Shown piece by piece: positions 22,607 through 39,465 of a stretch of 64,000 bases of DNA. The DNA comes from Entomortierella parvispora (taxonomy: Eukaryota; Mortierellomycota; Mortierellomycetes; Mortierellales; Mortierellaceae). The stretch is from contig OY752149.1 of assembly GCA_963573315.1 (NCBI GenBank), positions 434,001 to 498,000 on the forward strand, read 5' to 3'. The notes under the pieces are model-generated. The model made no database searches and was not told the origin of the DNA. It saw only the letters and a list, made by a program, of their open reading frames with translations. Numbering within the stretch: position 1 is the stretch's first letter; each line of letters begins with the position of its first letter. Both the position numbers and the translations under genes were made by a program.

Positions 22607-24455
22607 ATGGGCCAAATACTCTCGGCTCCAATCACCGAGAAGCATTCCTCATCCGGCCATAATGCACGCCATGCCTATGGTGCCTCTGCGATGCAAGGAT
22701 GGCGAGTCAGTATCAAAACCTTGTGTCGCCTTTCTTTTCCTTTTGCTTTCATATTTGCTTGTCCTGCTGCTGCTGGTTTTTTTTTGCTTTTTTTGTTCGG
22801 TCTGCTGGTTTCGTTCTTCCTGTCCCCACAATTGGACCGGTGCAATGTCTCACATGAGCCAAAAAAGGCCAGCTGTGTCAACCCTTGACTGTACCCCCTC
22901 CGAAACCCAATCTCTGTGTCTCTTCCCTCTTTCATTTTGTACCTAATAGCCATGGAGGATGCGCACACGACTCTGCTTGAGCTTGAGGATGCGAAAGGTG
23001 CCGCGTTCTATGCCGTTTACGACGGACACGGAGGTATGGCGTCTGGAGGGAATGGACTGGACAGTGTGACCTTGGTTTTTGTTCCTGACTTTTTTTGGCT
23101 TCTTTAGGTCCAAACGTGGCAAGATACTGTGGCGATGGCTTGCACAAGCGGATCGTGGCCGACAAGGCCTTTGGACGCAGCGAATATCCGACAGCAATCA
23201 AGCACGGTTTCCTGGAAATGGACAGGGCCCTTCGCCACGGTACTTTCTTCTTTCTTTGAAACATGATAAAATGAACTGCAAGGCGGAAGATCTTTTTCTT
23301 CTTCATTGTGTTCGTGTGCGTGAGAGCCCTTGGAAAACTGATCCCGTTCACTTTTCTCTTGTTTTGCTAATCTTAGATCCCGAATATGGCGAGGACACAT
23401 CTGGGTGCACTGCGATTACTGCCACAATCACAGACAAGAATGTGCTCTTTGTGGTAACGTAACCACACTACGCACCGCTCCTACGCAACAAGATACCTAT
23501 GAAAAAAGTGGGGGCACTCTACTGATGGCGCCTCGTTTTGTGTTTATTAGGGCAACGCAGGTGATTCTCGTGCAGTTCTCGGAAGTGACGGCACGGCCCT
23601 TATCATGTCGAGCGATCACAAGCCAGTGAACAGAGGTAGACAGCAGCTGCACACATGCACGCATGCAAACTGTAACCAAGGGCGTTTGGATCTGAGTTCT
23701 AACACATCTGTGCTGCGTCACTAGAGGAGTCAAGGAGAATCGTCGCTGCAGGAGGGTTCGTCGAATCGGGCCGCGTGAATGGCAGCTTGGCCCTCTCTCG
23801 CGCTCTGGGGGACTTTGAGTTCAAGACGAACGCTACCTTGGGACCTGAGGATCAAATTGTTACAGGTGAGTGTACTGAAGGATAGTTGTGGACTTTTTCA
23901 TTGAGGCTGCCTGTCGATTGCCTTCATATCAGCTAACCCGTCATCTCATGATAGCGAACCCAATTGTTACGCAGCGCCCATTGACTGATGACGACGAGTT
24001 TCTTGTTCTGGCCTGTGATGGTAAATAGTCAAGATTGGACAACAGATTGCAATACGCCCTCCACAGTATCAAAAGCTTGTACTCACTGTTGATTTTCCAA
24101 CAATTTTCTAGGTATTTGGGATTGCATGTCCTCACAGGAAGTTGTGACCTTTGTTCGCAAGGGTATTGCTGACAGGATCCCTCTGGACACTCTCTGCGAA
24201 ATGACCATGGATCACTGTCTGGCCGCTGACAGTGAGGCGACCTACATTGGCTGTGACAATATGACCATGCTCATCGTGGCGTTCTTGAACGGCAGGACTG
24301 TTGAGGAATGGTACGATCATGTTGGAGCTCGTGTTTCCGTGAGACTTGGACCTGCAGATCCATCGATTGTCCGACCCAACGGTGATGAGGATCCCGAGAT
24401 CCTGGAGGAGGATGCAGCTCTGGCAAACCTCCGTGCACAGACGGTGGCAGCTTAA
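22607..24455 (+). CDS. PP2C-type Ser/Thr phosphatase (Ptc2/Ptc3-like)
   Basis: Eight exons: 22607-22709, 22950-23033, 23108-23239, 23377-23453, 23551-23635, 23725-23865, 23955-24020, 24112-24455; 343 residues. A metal-dependent (Mg/Mn) phosphoprotein phosphatase, in fungi acting on stress MAPK and checkpoint pathways. The N-terminus [14 protein letters not shown] starts with a myristoylation-type MG. Metal-binding motifs are present: the Glu/Asp of MEDAHT (37-38), YDGHGG (58-63), a GNAGDSRAV strand, [10 protein letters not shown], and CDGIWD near the end. GDSRAV and RALGDF match the Ptc2/3 subgroup. Every junction keeps phase. It converges on the methyltransferase gene with 187 bp between stops, an interval that contains a run of 20 C. 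Confidence 0.95.
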
Positions 24456-24518
24456 ATTTTAGAGGCCTTAAAAAAGATCCTCCATACACCTTTTCATTTC
24501 GCTTGTTTCCTCTTCCCT

Positions 24519-24538
24519 CCCCCCCCCCCCCCCCCCCC
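24519..24538 (+). repeat. Homopolymer C20 in PP2C 3' flank
   Basis: An uninterrupted run of 20 C in the short space between two convergent genes. Its length is likely to vary between strains or with sequencing. Confidence 0.9.
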
Positions 24539-24642
24539 TTGTACCCATAGTTTTACAAATATCTTTGATTTTATTTCACCTCTGCGGGTCGTTTGATTGA
24601 GAAAGTTTTTGCGTCTCTTTCCAACCTTTTTCTTGTATTGTT

Positions 24643-25711
24643 TTACGCTTTGTTGTGCTTCTTGAACTCGACAGAGTACATCAAGGGCAGCATGGGGCCG
24701 ACCGAATAATAGCGGAGGCCCTCGTCGACCTTCTCGACCGTCATATTTTCAAACATCTTGCAGAAATTGGAGTAAGGGTATTCTTTGAAATGGGTCATGT
24801 GAAGGCCTGCGGCAGCGAGGTTACCTAGGACATCGGCCATGCCCCAACAAAACTCGTTACTGGGGTTTGGGTTCTTGAAATCTTGGACACCGGCCGCGAA
24901 CTTGAGATTGGGCATGAGATCTTCACCCTCGTTGACGCCCGAATTAGCCACGTAATCACTGACACCGCTTTCTTCCAGGATATGGTCGCGGTTAGCGGTA
25001 TAAGGGTAATAATGAACCATTTCCCGGTTAAAGATGAATTGCGTAGGGTGGAACTCGACGAGGCAGAAACGGCCTCCAGGTTTGAGGATTCGGTTGATGC
25101 CAGCAGTGTATTTCTAAAACAGATTTCAGTCAGTTATTGGTTTTTACTCAGAGATGTATATCAAGACCAAGCCTATTTCTCGCCTTACCTCCATGCTGGA
25201 AATCCAGCCAATGACTCCATAACTGGCAAAGACGACATCAAACTGATTGGGTTCTGTGGACTCGAAGAAATCCAAGACGTCTGAACGGACAAAGGTAGCC
25301 TGGATGCCTGCATCCTGAGCCAATTGGGCCGCGAATGCGACGGCAGTGTCACTGATATCGACACCCAAGGGGTTCTCGGCTCCCAAGCTGTTGACGAGTG
25401 AAAGGGTATCCTGACCGGCATTGCATTGGATATGACAGACCTTGAGACCTGCAAGGTTGCCGAGAAGCTCTTTTTCCTCCTTGAAGAGCGTCGATCCTTT
25501 GTTGCGGAAGAAGAGATGCTGATCGACTTTGTGGCTGTTGTGAGCGGCAGTGGCCTATTGATATGCAGAAAAAGGAATGGTGTTGGTATTGCAAGCTGAA
25601 GAGACATGTAATAAAACGCGAGAGCAAGAGAATGAAGAGAAAGGACAAGATTGGGGGGTGTACCTGGTTCCAGGACGCACGGTTCATCTCATGAAGTGGG
25701 TGTGAAGTCAT
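24643..25711 (-). CDS. Class I SAM-dependent methyltransferase
   Basis: Exons 25664-25711, 25189-25554 and 24643-25113 encode 294 residues. The Rossmann core is clear: motif I CHIQCNAGQDTLSL near residues 57-70, the acidic end of strand 2 in PLGVDISDTAVAF, VRSDVLDF after strand 3, FDVVFASYGVIGW for strand 4, and ILKPGGRFCLVEF for strand 5. The N-terminus (NRASWNQ, then ATAAHNSHKVDQ) and the HIQCNAGQDTLSL form are typical of a bacterial-style small-molecule methyltransferase group also found in fungi. The substrate cannot be told from sequence. The gene is divergent from SART1, sharing a 511-bp upstream region. Start MTSHPLHEMNRASW was chosen as the first in-frame ATG after a stop. Confidence 0.88.
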
Positions 25712-26222
25712 TGTTTAGGAGTGTCTGCTTCAAGAGGGAGATGTGAAACGAGGGCGAGTATGCGTGTGTGGATAAGAGGGTGGGAAAGTAAAAGGAGGAG
25801 GACGCTTTTAAACCAAATTCCCCGGGACGAGAAAAAGCCACGACCGCCAAAAAAGTTGCTCCACTCAGTCCAACGGCCGCTGGGCATTCTTGTTGGATGT
25901 ACTGCTGCCGTTTTGTCAGCCCTTTTTTGCACGGGAGGGGCGGATACCGAGGCGCAGTCGATGGGCCGTCGATCTCATGGGAGATTGCCGAAGGCATGAG
26001 GGAAAGAGGGAGGAATACCGGGATAATATCCATAATATTGCGGGCGCTGCACGGGAGCGTGGCCACCAAAAAGAATTTCGTCTCTTTCTCATTTTGTGGC
26101 TGAGCCACACTCTGCACAAGGGGGGCGCTGCTTCCACTCATTTGCACGCATTCATTCATGTTCAATAATTGCATCTTTGCTCCTACACCTTCTTTGCAAG
26201 CAGGAATCTCTCTGATCGCATA
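25712..26222. promoter_or_regulatory. Divergent promoter region, methyltransferase / SART1
   Basis: 511 bp between two start codons on opposite strands. No TATA box stands out. No coding sequence was seen. Confidence 0.45.
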
Positions 26223-29133
26223 ATGTCGGAAATCTCGGCCTCCATCGCAGAGACAAAGTACGTCCCATTCATCCATCCATCCGTCCATCCATCCATCCGT
26301 CGGTCTATCCTCCTTGTTTGACTTGATCAAAGAGCTCAACATCAATGTCGTGTCGCAACTGATCCCATGTACTCAAGCTAACCCGTCTCTGTTTCTTTAC
26401 TTTTCAATAGTGCCATCCGTGCAAAGCTCGGACTTAAGCCCTTGAAAGAGGGCCCCGAATCCAGCAGCGCCCAGATCGCAGAAGACAATCTCCGTCGTCA
26501 ACGCGAAGAAGAAGCCAAACAAGCCCGTGAAGACGCCATCAAACAAAAAATCCAGAAATCCAGAACCCGTCAGGAACTCAACAAGGTCCGATCCGGCAAA
26601 GGACTCGGAGAGGCGAGTGATGATGACGATGTGGGCGACGATGTTTACAAATGGACCCTCAAAAACCGAAACAAGGAAAAAGAACGTCAAGCTGCTGCCG
26701 CGGCTCGTCGGGAAAAGGAGCTGCAAGAGATGGATGATATGGCCGAATACGATGAAAAGTCCTTGGCAGGGTTGAAAGTCGCACATGACATGTCGGATTT
26801 CGGCGAGGGAGAGGAGCGGATCTTGACCTTGAAGGACAGTACCATTTTGGAAAATGAGGAGGAGGGCGATGAGCTGATTAATGTCGACATGAGCGAGCGG
26901 GAACGTTTGGAAAAAAATCTGGAAAACAAGAAAAAGAAGAACCGGCCCGTGTATTCAGGTTTCGATGACGAAGAGTTTACGTTGGGGGGAAAGAAGAAGA
27001 ATCTCTTGTCACAGTATGATGAAGTCTTGGGCACGGAGCAAGGAAACGAAGGATTTGTCATTGGAAAGATTGGCAAGGCCAGGCGTGCAGATCAAGTCGG
27101 TGGAGACGCTGGAGGCTTTCAAAACAAAAGTGGAATGACTGCCAAGGAGATCATGAACCAAAAACTCAAAGAGTCAGCTATCGCCTTGACTTATAACAGT
27201 AGGTTACAAAGCTGCAGAGCTATATTGGTCAACATTATTTGAAAGAGAGAAAATGCAGCTACTAATCATGTGTTCTTGCCATTCAAATAGAGACTCAGCA
27301 AGCGCAGGATTACTATACCAAAGAAGAAGCAGATATCACTTTTAAAAAGCCAAAGGTAATGTCGGGCGATGTTCAATAGACACGTCGTGCAGGTAAAGTC
27401 TATTTACTAACTCTGGTACTCGTTTCATAATATAGAAAAAGAAAAAGTCAAGATCCAGAAAGTCCGACAACTGGGAGGATGACGAAAATGGCGATGGAGA
27501 TGCAATGCAGGTCGAGAAACCAGAGCCAGTCGACATGTCTGAACTCAATTTTGTGGATGATGAAGATCTGCAAGAGTCATTGGCAAGGGCTCGCAGGATT
27601 GCGACCAAGAAGACTATCAAAAAGCTGACGCCTGAACAGATTGCCAAGAATCGTAAGTTGTTGCTGAAATACGAAGTCATTACTGTAACGCAAAATACCA
27701 ACATTTCCACTCATTACATATAATAGTGGCCGAAAGCAAGGCATTGGAGATGGAGACGGACGAAATCAAAGAAGAGGGGCTTGTTATTTCAGACGTTTCC
27801 GAGTTTGTTTCCAACTTGTCCTCCACTTCTGTATTCCAGCAACCCGCTATTCGCTCGACGACAGCAGCGGCAACGAGAGCAAAGAGCGAAGAGCACGAAG
27901 TGAAAATTAAGCAAGAAGAGGCACCAGATGCTGAGGATGTCAAGATGGAAGAGGCTGATGAGGAGGAGAACACCCATGACCTCAGCTCACGATCAAGAAC
28001 GCGTGCTGAATCCGAAGACGAGGAAGAGGAGACGCCAGTCAAGACAGAGAAAGAGGAGTCTTCAACATCTGTAAGCCTTAGACGAGCGAAAAGCATACCA
28101 TGGCCCATCTCATGGTCCCTCAAAGCAGTGAAGATATTAACCATCCATGTTTTATTCGAATTGTTCTTGATAGGATGCCTCATTTTTGGTCGCAGAGCCT
28201 TTGGTCAGTCGAGGATTGGGATCTACCTTGGCTCTTTTGAGACAGCAGGGAGCGTACGAGACAGGAACGGCCGAACATGCACAAACGGCAAAGAATCAGT
28301 CAGAGCGCGCAAAATGGTTAGCGGATAATAAGCTCCGCGAGGCCAAATTGGCAAGAGAAGCAGCCCTGGCCAAGGCGAAGGATAAGGAACGTTCAAAGGA
28401 TAGGAACTATTCTGCTCGCGACCGCGAGAGAGATCGTGAGTACGAGAACCAGAGGCGCGAACAGCAGCTGATGGATGAACGTGAGGCCCGCATGAAGGAT
28501 TACAAGCCCGATGTAAAGCTGGAGTACATTGACGACAGTGGAAACAGATTGAACACCAAGGAGGCCTTCCGTCAACTTAGTCATGCTTTCCACGGCAAGA
28601 CCTCGGGCAAGATGAAGACAGAGAAACGTATGAAGAAGTTGGAGGATGAGAAGCGACTTTTGAGCATGAGCACCACGGATACACCTCTCAACATGGTCTC
28701 TGCGTTCCAAGAACGTCAAAAGTCAGCAGGATCGGCCCACATTGTCCTGGCAGTCGGAAACCGCAAGTATGTTCACTTTGACCTCGTATTTTGATGATGT
28801 TTTGAGTTATGATGTAGATGCTAACCAGTGGTTGTTTATTTGTGAACCATCTTTCCTAGTGCCGTCCCTTCAAGTCTGTCAGCGGCGGGAATTGGTGGCA
28901 CAGTTTCGACCATGGCGTCTGGGGCTCGTTCAGGAACGGCCTCGACGGCGGGCGGATCGGGAGCACGGTCATCTTCGTTTGCCGCCCCTAACCAGGCAGC
29001 GCAAGCAACGCTGTCAGTCTCTGGCGTGCATGCACCCAACCGCGAGAAGGTCACGTTTGGATTGAAGCGCAAGGCTGAAAGCACGGCGGGCACGGCAACG
29101 GACGAGTCTGCGACGAAGAAGACGCGGAACTGA
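26223..29133 (+). CDS. SART1: U4/U6.U5 tri-snRNP protein SART1 / Snu66
   Basis: Seven exons: 26223-26257, 26411-27198, 27291-27355, 27436-27652, 27727-28070, 28174-28766, 28860-29133; 771 residues. A nuclear scaffold of the tri-snRNP needed for spliceosome activation. Family signatures are ETNAIRAKLGLKPL at residues 10-24, a Lys/Glu-rich helical first half, FVDDEDLQESLARARR in the middle, the conserved block DASFLVAEPLVSRGLG before GSTLALLRQQGAY, and C-terminal KEAFRQLSHAFHGK with SGKMKTEKRMKKLE and STTDTPL. The protein ends EKVTFGLKRK plus a basic tail. Intron 1 contains a CCAT-type tetranucleotide run (about 26268-26310). All junctions keep phase, and the length is in the family range. Confidence 0.95.
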
Positions 29134-29497
29134 GGAAGGAGAGGGACCAGCTGAAAAACATAAAAAAAAGTGAAAAAATGAAAAAATAAAATAAAAACAA
29201 GTAAAGAAAAAAAAAAGAAGAGCTCTGCTTTGCCACTCAAAAAAAGAGGAGAATAAAAAAGCGCCTCCGTGCTGAGCCACCCAGCACGCTGCACGCTGTG
29301 TGGTGCGATGCACATTGCAGTGCAGCAACAGCGTATGTGCCGCTCGTTTTCTGTTCCCGCCTTCTCCTTTCCTTCCTTCCCTCCTTCCTTCAACTCTCCC
29401 TCTCCTTTCTTTTCCTTTCTAATCTTCATCCCCGCCTCCCATCTCCCTAACCCTCCTTCCTTCTTTTCAACCAATCAACCTACCAAGCAAACAAACA
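29134..29497. other. Intergenic region SART1 to Yra1-like gene
   Basis: A-rich 3' flank with several AATAAA-like motifs (about 29183-29195), then a pyrimidine-rich leader (29340-29497) for the next gene. No coding sequence was seen. Confidence 0.5.
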
Positions 29498-31402
29498 ATG
29501 GCTGCCCGATTCTTGGACATGGCTTTGGATGATGTCGCAAAGTCCCGCGCTTCCAACAACAGAAGCCCCGCCGGTGGTCGCGGAGGACGCGGAGGACGTG
29601 GCAGTGGACGGGACAGCCCCAACTACCGCTCCAACCGCAACTCTCCCTACAGTGTACGTGCAGACATGCCAGACTCCTTCCATCGAATCTCGTGTCGAGA
29701 TTGTACGATTGCGCTTGGTCTGACAGTTGTTGCTGTGTATTTTTTTTTCCTAATCTTGACATTAGCGTGCAACATCTGCACCAGACGATCGTTGGACTCA
29801 TGACAAGTTTGAGGGCAACAGCAACAACAACGGCAGCAACTCTCAAAGAGGCAGCGGAGCCAGACACCAGAACATTAGCCAAAGCCAAAACCAGCCTCAG
29901 AGCAACGAAGGAAACGCAAAGATTATCGTTGAAAACTTGCACTATGCCGTTACCTTGGAGGATATCAAGGTATGAAGAATAAGGCACACGCAAAAGGGGG
30001 TTGAAGGGGAGAAAAGAAAATGAAGGAAGCTCTCGTAATGCCTGTCCGAATAGAAACTGACCCCCCTTTTTTTTGTCTTTCTTCTCTGTTCTGTCTGTGC
30101 GTCAACAGGAACTTTTTGATTCGCATGCAGGCCCTGTCAAGGTACTATCCAGCGGATTTGTGGAGTGATTTGAACACCTTCCTGGACCTTGAGAATGATC
30201 CCCGAACCACTCGACTTTTTTTTGGCTCTTGGGAATATCATGGATACCGCCTTCCTTCTTGCCTTTTGTGCTTCTCAAGATGGACTCTATGTGCGAACGA
30301 TAATGACTTCAGCAGCTACACAGGAGAATGTTGATCGAGGGGGCTAGTTGACTGGAGTAGGACCTACTGCGTCGGTTACCCTTCAGAAGAAGCGAGTTTG
30401 GTCAGCCTCCACCTCAGCCTCCTCCACTACGGACTGGGACTTGACGGACTAGACTACCGACCCTGGGGCCAACCTACATGTTTTTGTTTTCTTGCCTGGA
30501 TCGAAATTCTCAACTCGCAAAACACCTCTCCCATCCTTTTCCTTCCAATCTCGGGAACACGAAAAAAAAATATCCGAATGTTATTAGCTGGCCGAAGTCA
30601 AGTACGATCTCTCGGGTCGCTCTACCGGTGTTGCCTCAATCCTGTTCAAGTCCCCTGCTGATGCTGCCACTGCCATCAGGAAGTTGCACGGAATTGCCTT
30701 GGATGGTATAGTGTTTATTATTTTGTCTTTTCTCTTTTGATTCTTGAAAGGGATATTGTACAGAACTGCTCCAATCAAGAGAGCCAGATATTGATGTTAC
30801 CCCTCCACTTGCACCTCTACCTGCGTTTCTAATTGATTTTCTATTTGAATGAACATATTGCTGACTATATGTAGGTCAACCCATGAAGATTTCATACGCA
30901 CCCCTTCCTGCAAGAGCTCGCGTCCAGGAGAAGCGTGGCAACAACAGCAGAGACAGTGGATCAAAGAGAGATGTTTTCTCTCGCCTTGGATCAAGGTACA
31001 AACTTGTAGAAAATTATCCGCATTCTTGTACAGGATTCAATTTGCTCATGATTATCCCCCTTCCCTTTTGGTTACTTACAGTGAGGCTGATATCGCATCG
31101 AGACTCGGAAAGCTGAACCCTATTCCCAGGATCGGTGGATCAGCCGCGCCTGCAGGGGGAGAGCGTCGTCACAACAACCAATCATCCAACAGCAACGCCA
31201 ACAGGCCAGCGCAACAAAAGAGACAGCACAAGACTCAACCTCATGTCAAGACTACAGAGGAATTGGATGCCGAGATGGACACATATATGGGAGAGGTAGA
31301 TGGTTCCGCGAGACTTGATTCCGACTTTTGGATATCCATTTCGCTATTCATGATCTAACTAACCATATTTACGACTTGTTTTAACCTTAGGCCACTGCAT
31401 AG
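29498..31402 (+). CDS. mRNA export adaptor of the Yra1/ALY/REF family
   Basis: Seven exons: 29498-29653, 29766-29969, 30109-30141, 30588-30705, 30875-30995, 31082-31295, 31391-31402; 285 residues. These adaptors bind nascent mRNA and the helicase Sub2/UAP56 and hand the mRNP to the Mex67 export receptor. Seen here: N-terminal UAP56-binding motif LDMALDDVAKSR (6-17); an RGG-rich stretch (GGRGGRGGRG); an RRM with RNP2-like KIIVENLHYAV and a divergent RNP1 region GRSTGVASILF; a basic variable region; and a second UAP56-binding motif at the C-terminus (EELDAEMDTYM). Exon 3 is only 33 nt and the following intron is the longest (446 nt); the last exon encodes only ATA before the stop. The family is certain; orthology to Yra1 or Mlo3 is likely. 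Confidence 0.93.
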
Positions 31403-31827
31403 CTGATTTGATGACATTTACCTCTGACGGAAGCAAGAAAACCAGAAAAGAAAAAGAAAGAAAGAAGAATTGTTGATTTTGAATGATATGCCACAATGAA
31501 AGGGAGTGAACGACCATCCTATGAAGCCGAAAAATCAATCAAAAATAAACTGAAAGTCGTTTTGCTCAGATAGTATTCTTTATCTAATGACCATTGGGAT
31601 GTTAGGAGGAAGAGAGAGATGATAGTGGGTGGTCCTTTAGCAGTGGCTGGTACCGACTTTTACACTTTCATCTACTGCATTGTTATTGTTACGGTTGCGG
31701 TGGACACCTGGTCGTTTTTTTTATTTTTTTATTTTTTGGGGTTGGGAGGCGACACTCTTCCTTCGTACCAATGAAAAATTTCAGGCCATTGAAGATCGAC
31801 AAGGGTTTGGCTGATTGCTAGTTTGTC
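31403..31827. other. Convergent 3' region, Yra1-like gene / seipin
   Basis: 425 bp between two stop codons on opposite strands. It holds an AATAAA at about 31543 on the + strand and T-rich runs near 31717-31738 that serve as A-rich sequence for the minus gene. No coding sequence was seen. Confidence 0.5.
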
Positions 31828-33768
31828 CTAGCTTTTTCCATTTTCTGGTACAACAGCGTCCTCTGGCTCGCCGCTCTCCTCAAACCGCGGCCCCGATCTT
31901 GATGAGGTACCTCCAGGCCTTCCCCCTAAAGCCTCTGTGGCGACTGAAGATCCAGTTTTTCGTTGCAGAGGCAGTAGACCCTCTTCTCCTTCTTCTTCTT
32001 CCTCCACCTCGTCATCTTTGTCTTCGCCTCCAAGACTCTCCTCTGAACCATCAGGACTCTCCTCTGAACCATCAGGACTCTCCTCTGAACCTCCAAGACT
32101 CTCCTCTGAACCTCCATGACTCTCCTCTGAACCTCCAAGACTCTCCTCTGAACCTCCAAGACTCTCCTCTGAACCGTCACTCTCCGAGGCGAAATACGCT
32201 TCCTCCTGAAGTTGTGGCTGTCGCGGGATGGGACCCAAAGCCGGGATCTGACCCTGACGACGACCCGAAGAAAAAGAGGTCATCAAAGGACGAGTTCCTG
32301 TTCCTCGAAATGACAAAGAGCGCGTCCCACGACCATCGTCATCGTCATCGTCATCGTTGTCATAGTCCAGTCGATCATGAAGTCGTGTGGTCTGCCCCAA
32401 CTGTGGGTCCTGTACGGTCAACGCGTGATGTTGAAGGTTCCCTTTTGAAGGACCGAACCAATTGTTCAAGAGCTGCCAGGTCAGGGTCGTAAAGACAATT
32501 TCCCAGAAAATGAAGAGGGACATGAAGACGATAGCGGTCGAGACTCTGTAATAATACATAAAGTATCTCAAGCCTTGGAAATGGGCGTCCACGTTCAATG
32601 TACATTTGTAAATCTGTAATTCGCCCGTCGAGATCTCGACAAGGGCTCGACTCACCGGGTGAGCACTGTTTTCCATAAACAGTTCCAATACCGGGATCTT
32701 GATCGTTTGGGCTTCTTTGGATCCTAATAGGACTAAAGGAATCGCTCTCCAAAGGGTACGCATCCAACGGACTGGTAGAGATTCATAAGTCAAGAGCGCA
32801 GGTCGACTGGAGGAGGCCAAGAGTCGATCATGCTTGTCCAGGAGCGAGACTGTGACCATGAAATTCCCCAAGGCCACATTGTGCCGAGAAGTGGGCACGA
32901 CAAGGTGAACTGAAATGTCATAGGCTTGATCTCCACGTAGAACCTGTTTATATACATATTTATATCATGATGAAGAAAGAAAGAAAAATAGAGAGAGAAA
33001 GGGGTTCGTTGTAAGATGTTGCAGTTGAAAAAAGTCAAAGAATGAGATCGCTTTTTTTTCTACCCCTCTCCGTCAAGGCGTTATACCTGATCGACACGAC
33101 CACCGCGTGAAAGATCCACGAGGGCGGATGGTTTTGACCCAATCATCCCAGGCGCACTAAAAAGAAGGCGAGGATGAAAAGTCAGTTGTTCGCCCAATTC
33201 TTGTTATTATTGCGTCAAGTACACGCTCTGACTGGTCTATCCTCCTCTCTCTCTCGAATGATTCTATTTTTTTTGTCCCGTTCACTGCATCTTTGGGCGA
33301 TTTTGGCCTTACACTGGAGGTCCATATTGCAAATATACCAGAGATACATGGCCTCTCTGTGGGATGTACATCCAATAAAAGCCCAAGTACGCCGCCAGGG
33401 CCACGCCCACCAGCAGGATGAGGACCAGTAGCGAGATAAAGCCCTGGGCAGCCTTGCGGCGAAGAGTTCGCGAGGTCAAGGCACCATAGATCTGTCGGAC
33501 AAAGGGCTCCAAGAGATTCAGGAACGGCGAGAGAAAGAAGCCGAGAATCTATATTTTGGTAGCACAGTACACGGTTACATTGCGTCGCGTCAGTCAGATA
33601 GAAAGAGAGGAGGGGAGAGAGATTGCGAGAGAAAGAAGAGAAGGAGGAGGGGAGAGAAAGGACACCCAAAAAGAAAAAAACAGGGTTCAGACATGGTTTT
33701 CTGAGCTTTGGGGAGTGAAGGGAGAAAGGGGAGGGGGGGTCGGCTGGACTTGCCTCCAAGAGCACCAT
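31828..33768 (-). CDS. Seipin (ER lipid-droplet assembly protein)
   Basis: Exons 33754-33768, 33313-33548, 33087-33156 and 31828-32943; 478 residues. Seipin forms ER rings where lipid droplets emerge. Topology fits the family: a first TM helix (ISLLVLILLVGVALAAYLGF, about residues 45-65), a lumenal beta-sandwich domain (VLRGDQAYDISVHL, TSRHNVALGNFMVTVSL, LYKCTLNVDAHFQGLRYFMY-like strands) and a second TM helix (STAIVFMSLFIFWEIVF). A 220-residue acidic cytosolic tail follows, rich in Ser/Glu/Asp and including seven 7-residue repeats. The first exon (MVLLE) is joined through a GC-AG intron (donor GCAAGT) and is the least certain part. The tail is much longer than in yeast seipin. Confidence 0.88.
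32034..32180 (-). repeat. 21-bp tandem repeat in the seipin tail (7 copies)
   Basis: GACTCTCCTCTGAACC recurs every 21 bp at 32034, 32055, 32076, 32097, 32118, 32139 and 32160. On the coding strand each unit gives a GGSEESL/P-type heptad, so the array adds acidic, Ser-rich repeats in frame. Confidence 0.95.
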
Positions 33769-34178
33769 TTGGATTCAAATGCAGACAGGCGGAAACAAGA
33801 AAGAGGGAAATGTAAAGAATGAGAATGTAGCGAGCAGAGAGAATGGGATGCAGGAACAAGGATAGCAATGTCGCTGCCAATGTGCACCAACAAAGGAAGG
33901 AATAAAAAAAAAAAAAAAAAAAAAAAAAAGACACGCGGTTGCTGGAAGGAAGGGAGAACAAAGAGCCTGGGCAATCGAGAGCACACCGTCGTCATTGCTA
34001 TCTTCGATCTTGCGTTCTCCAAAAGACATGGACCAGCCGCCTTGGTTTCCTCTCGTCCGCACCACAGTCGCCGTTAATGGGGAATTCATTTTATGATTAG
34101 TTTTTTGTCTAGCCCTGCCGTCTCCGCTATTTTTTTTTCTTTTGAATACAAAAAAAATCTTCGTTATCCCTCTGACCA
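33769..34178. other. Seipin upstream region and Pkc1 3' flank
   Basis: 410 bp containing a poly(A) run of over 20 bases on the + strand (about 33907-33929), which is poly(T) in the seipin direction. No coding sequence is supported. Confidence 0.5.

Positions 34179-39465
<5,287 letters not shown>

Noticed and set aside
31815-32492. + strand frame with SPLNLQD-type repeats
   Set aside because: Antisense of the seipin tail repeats; the minus frame joins to clear seipin exons.
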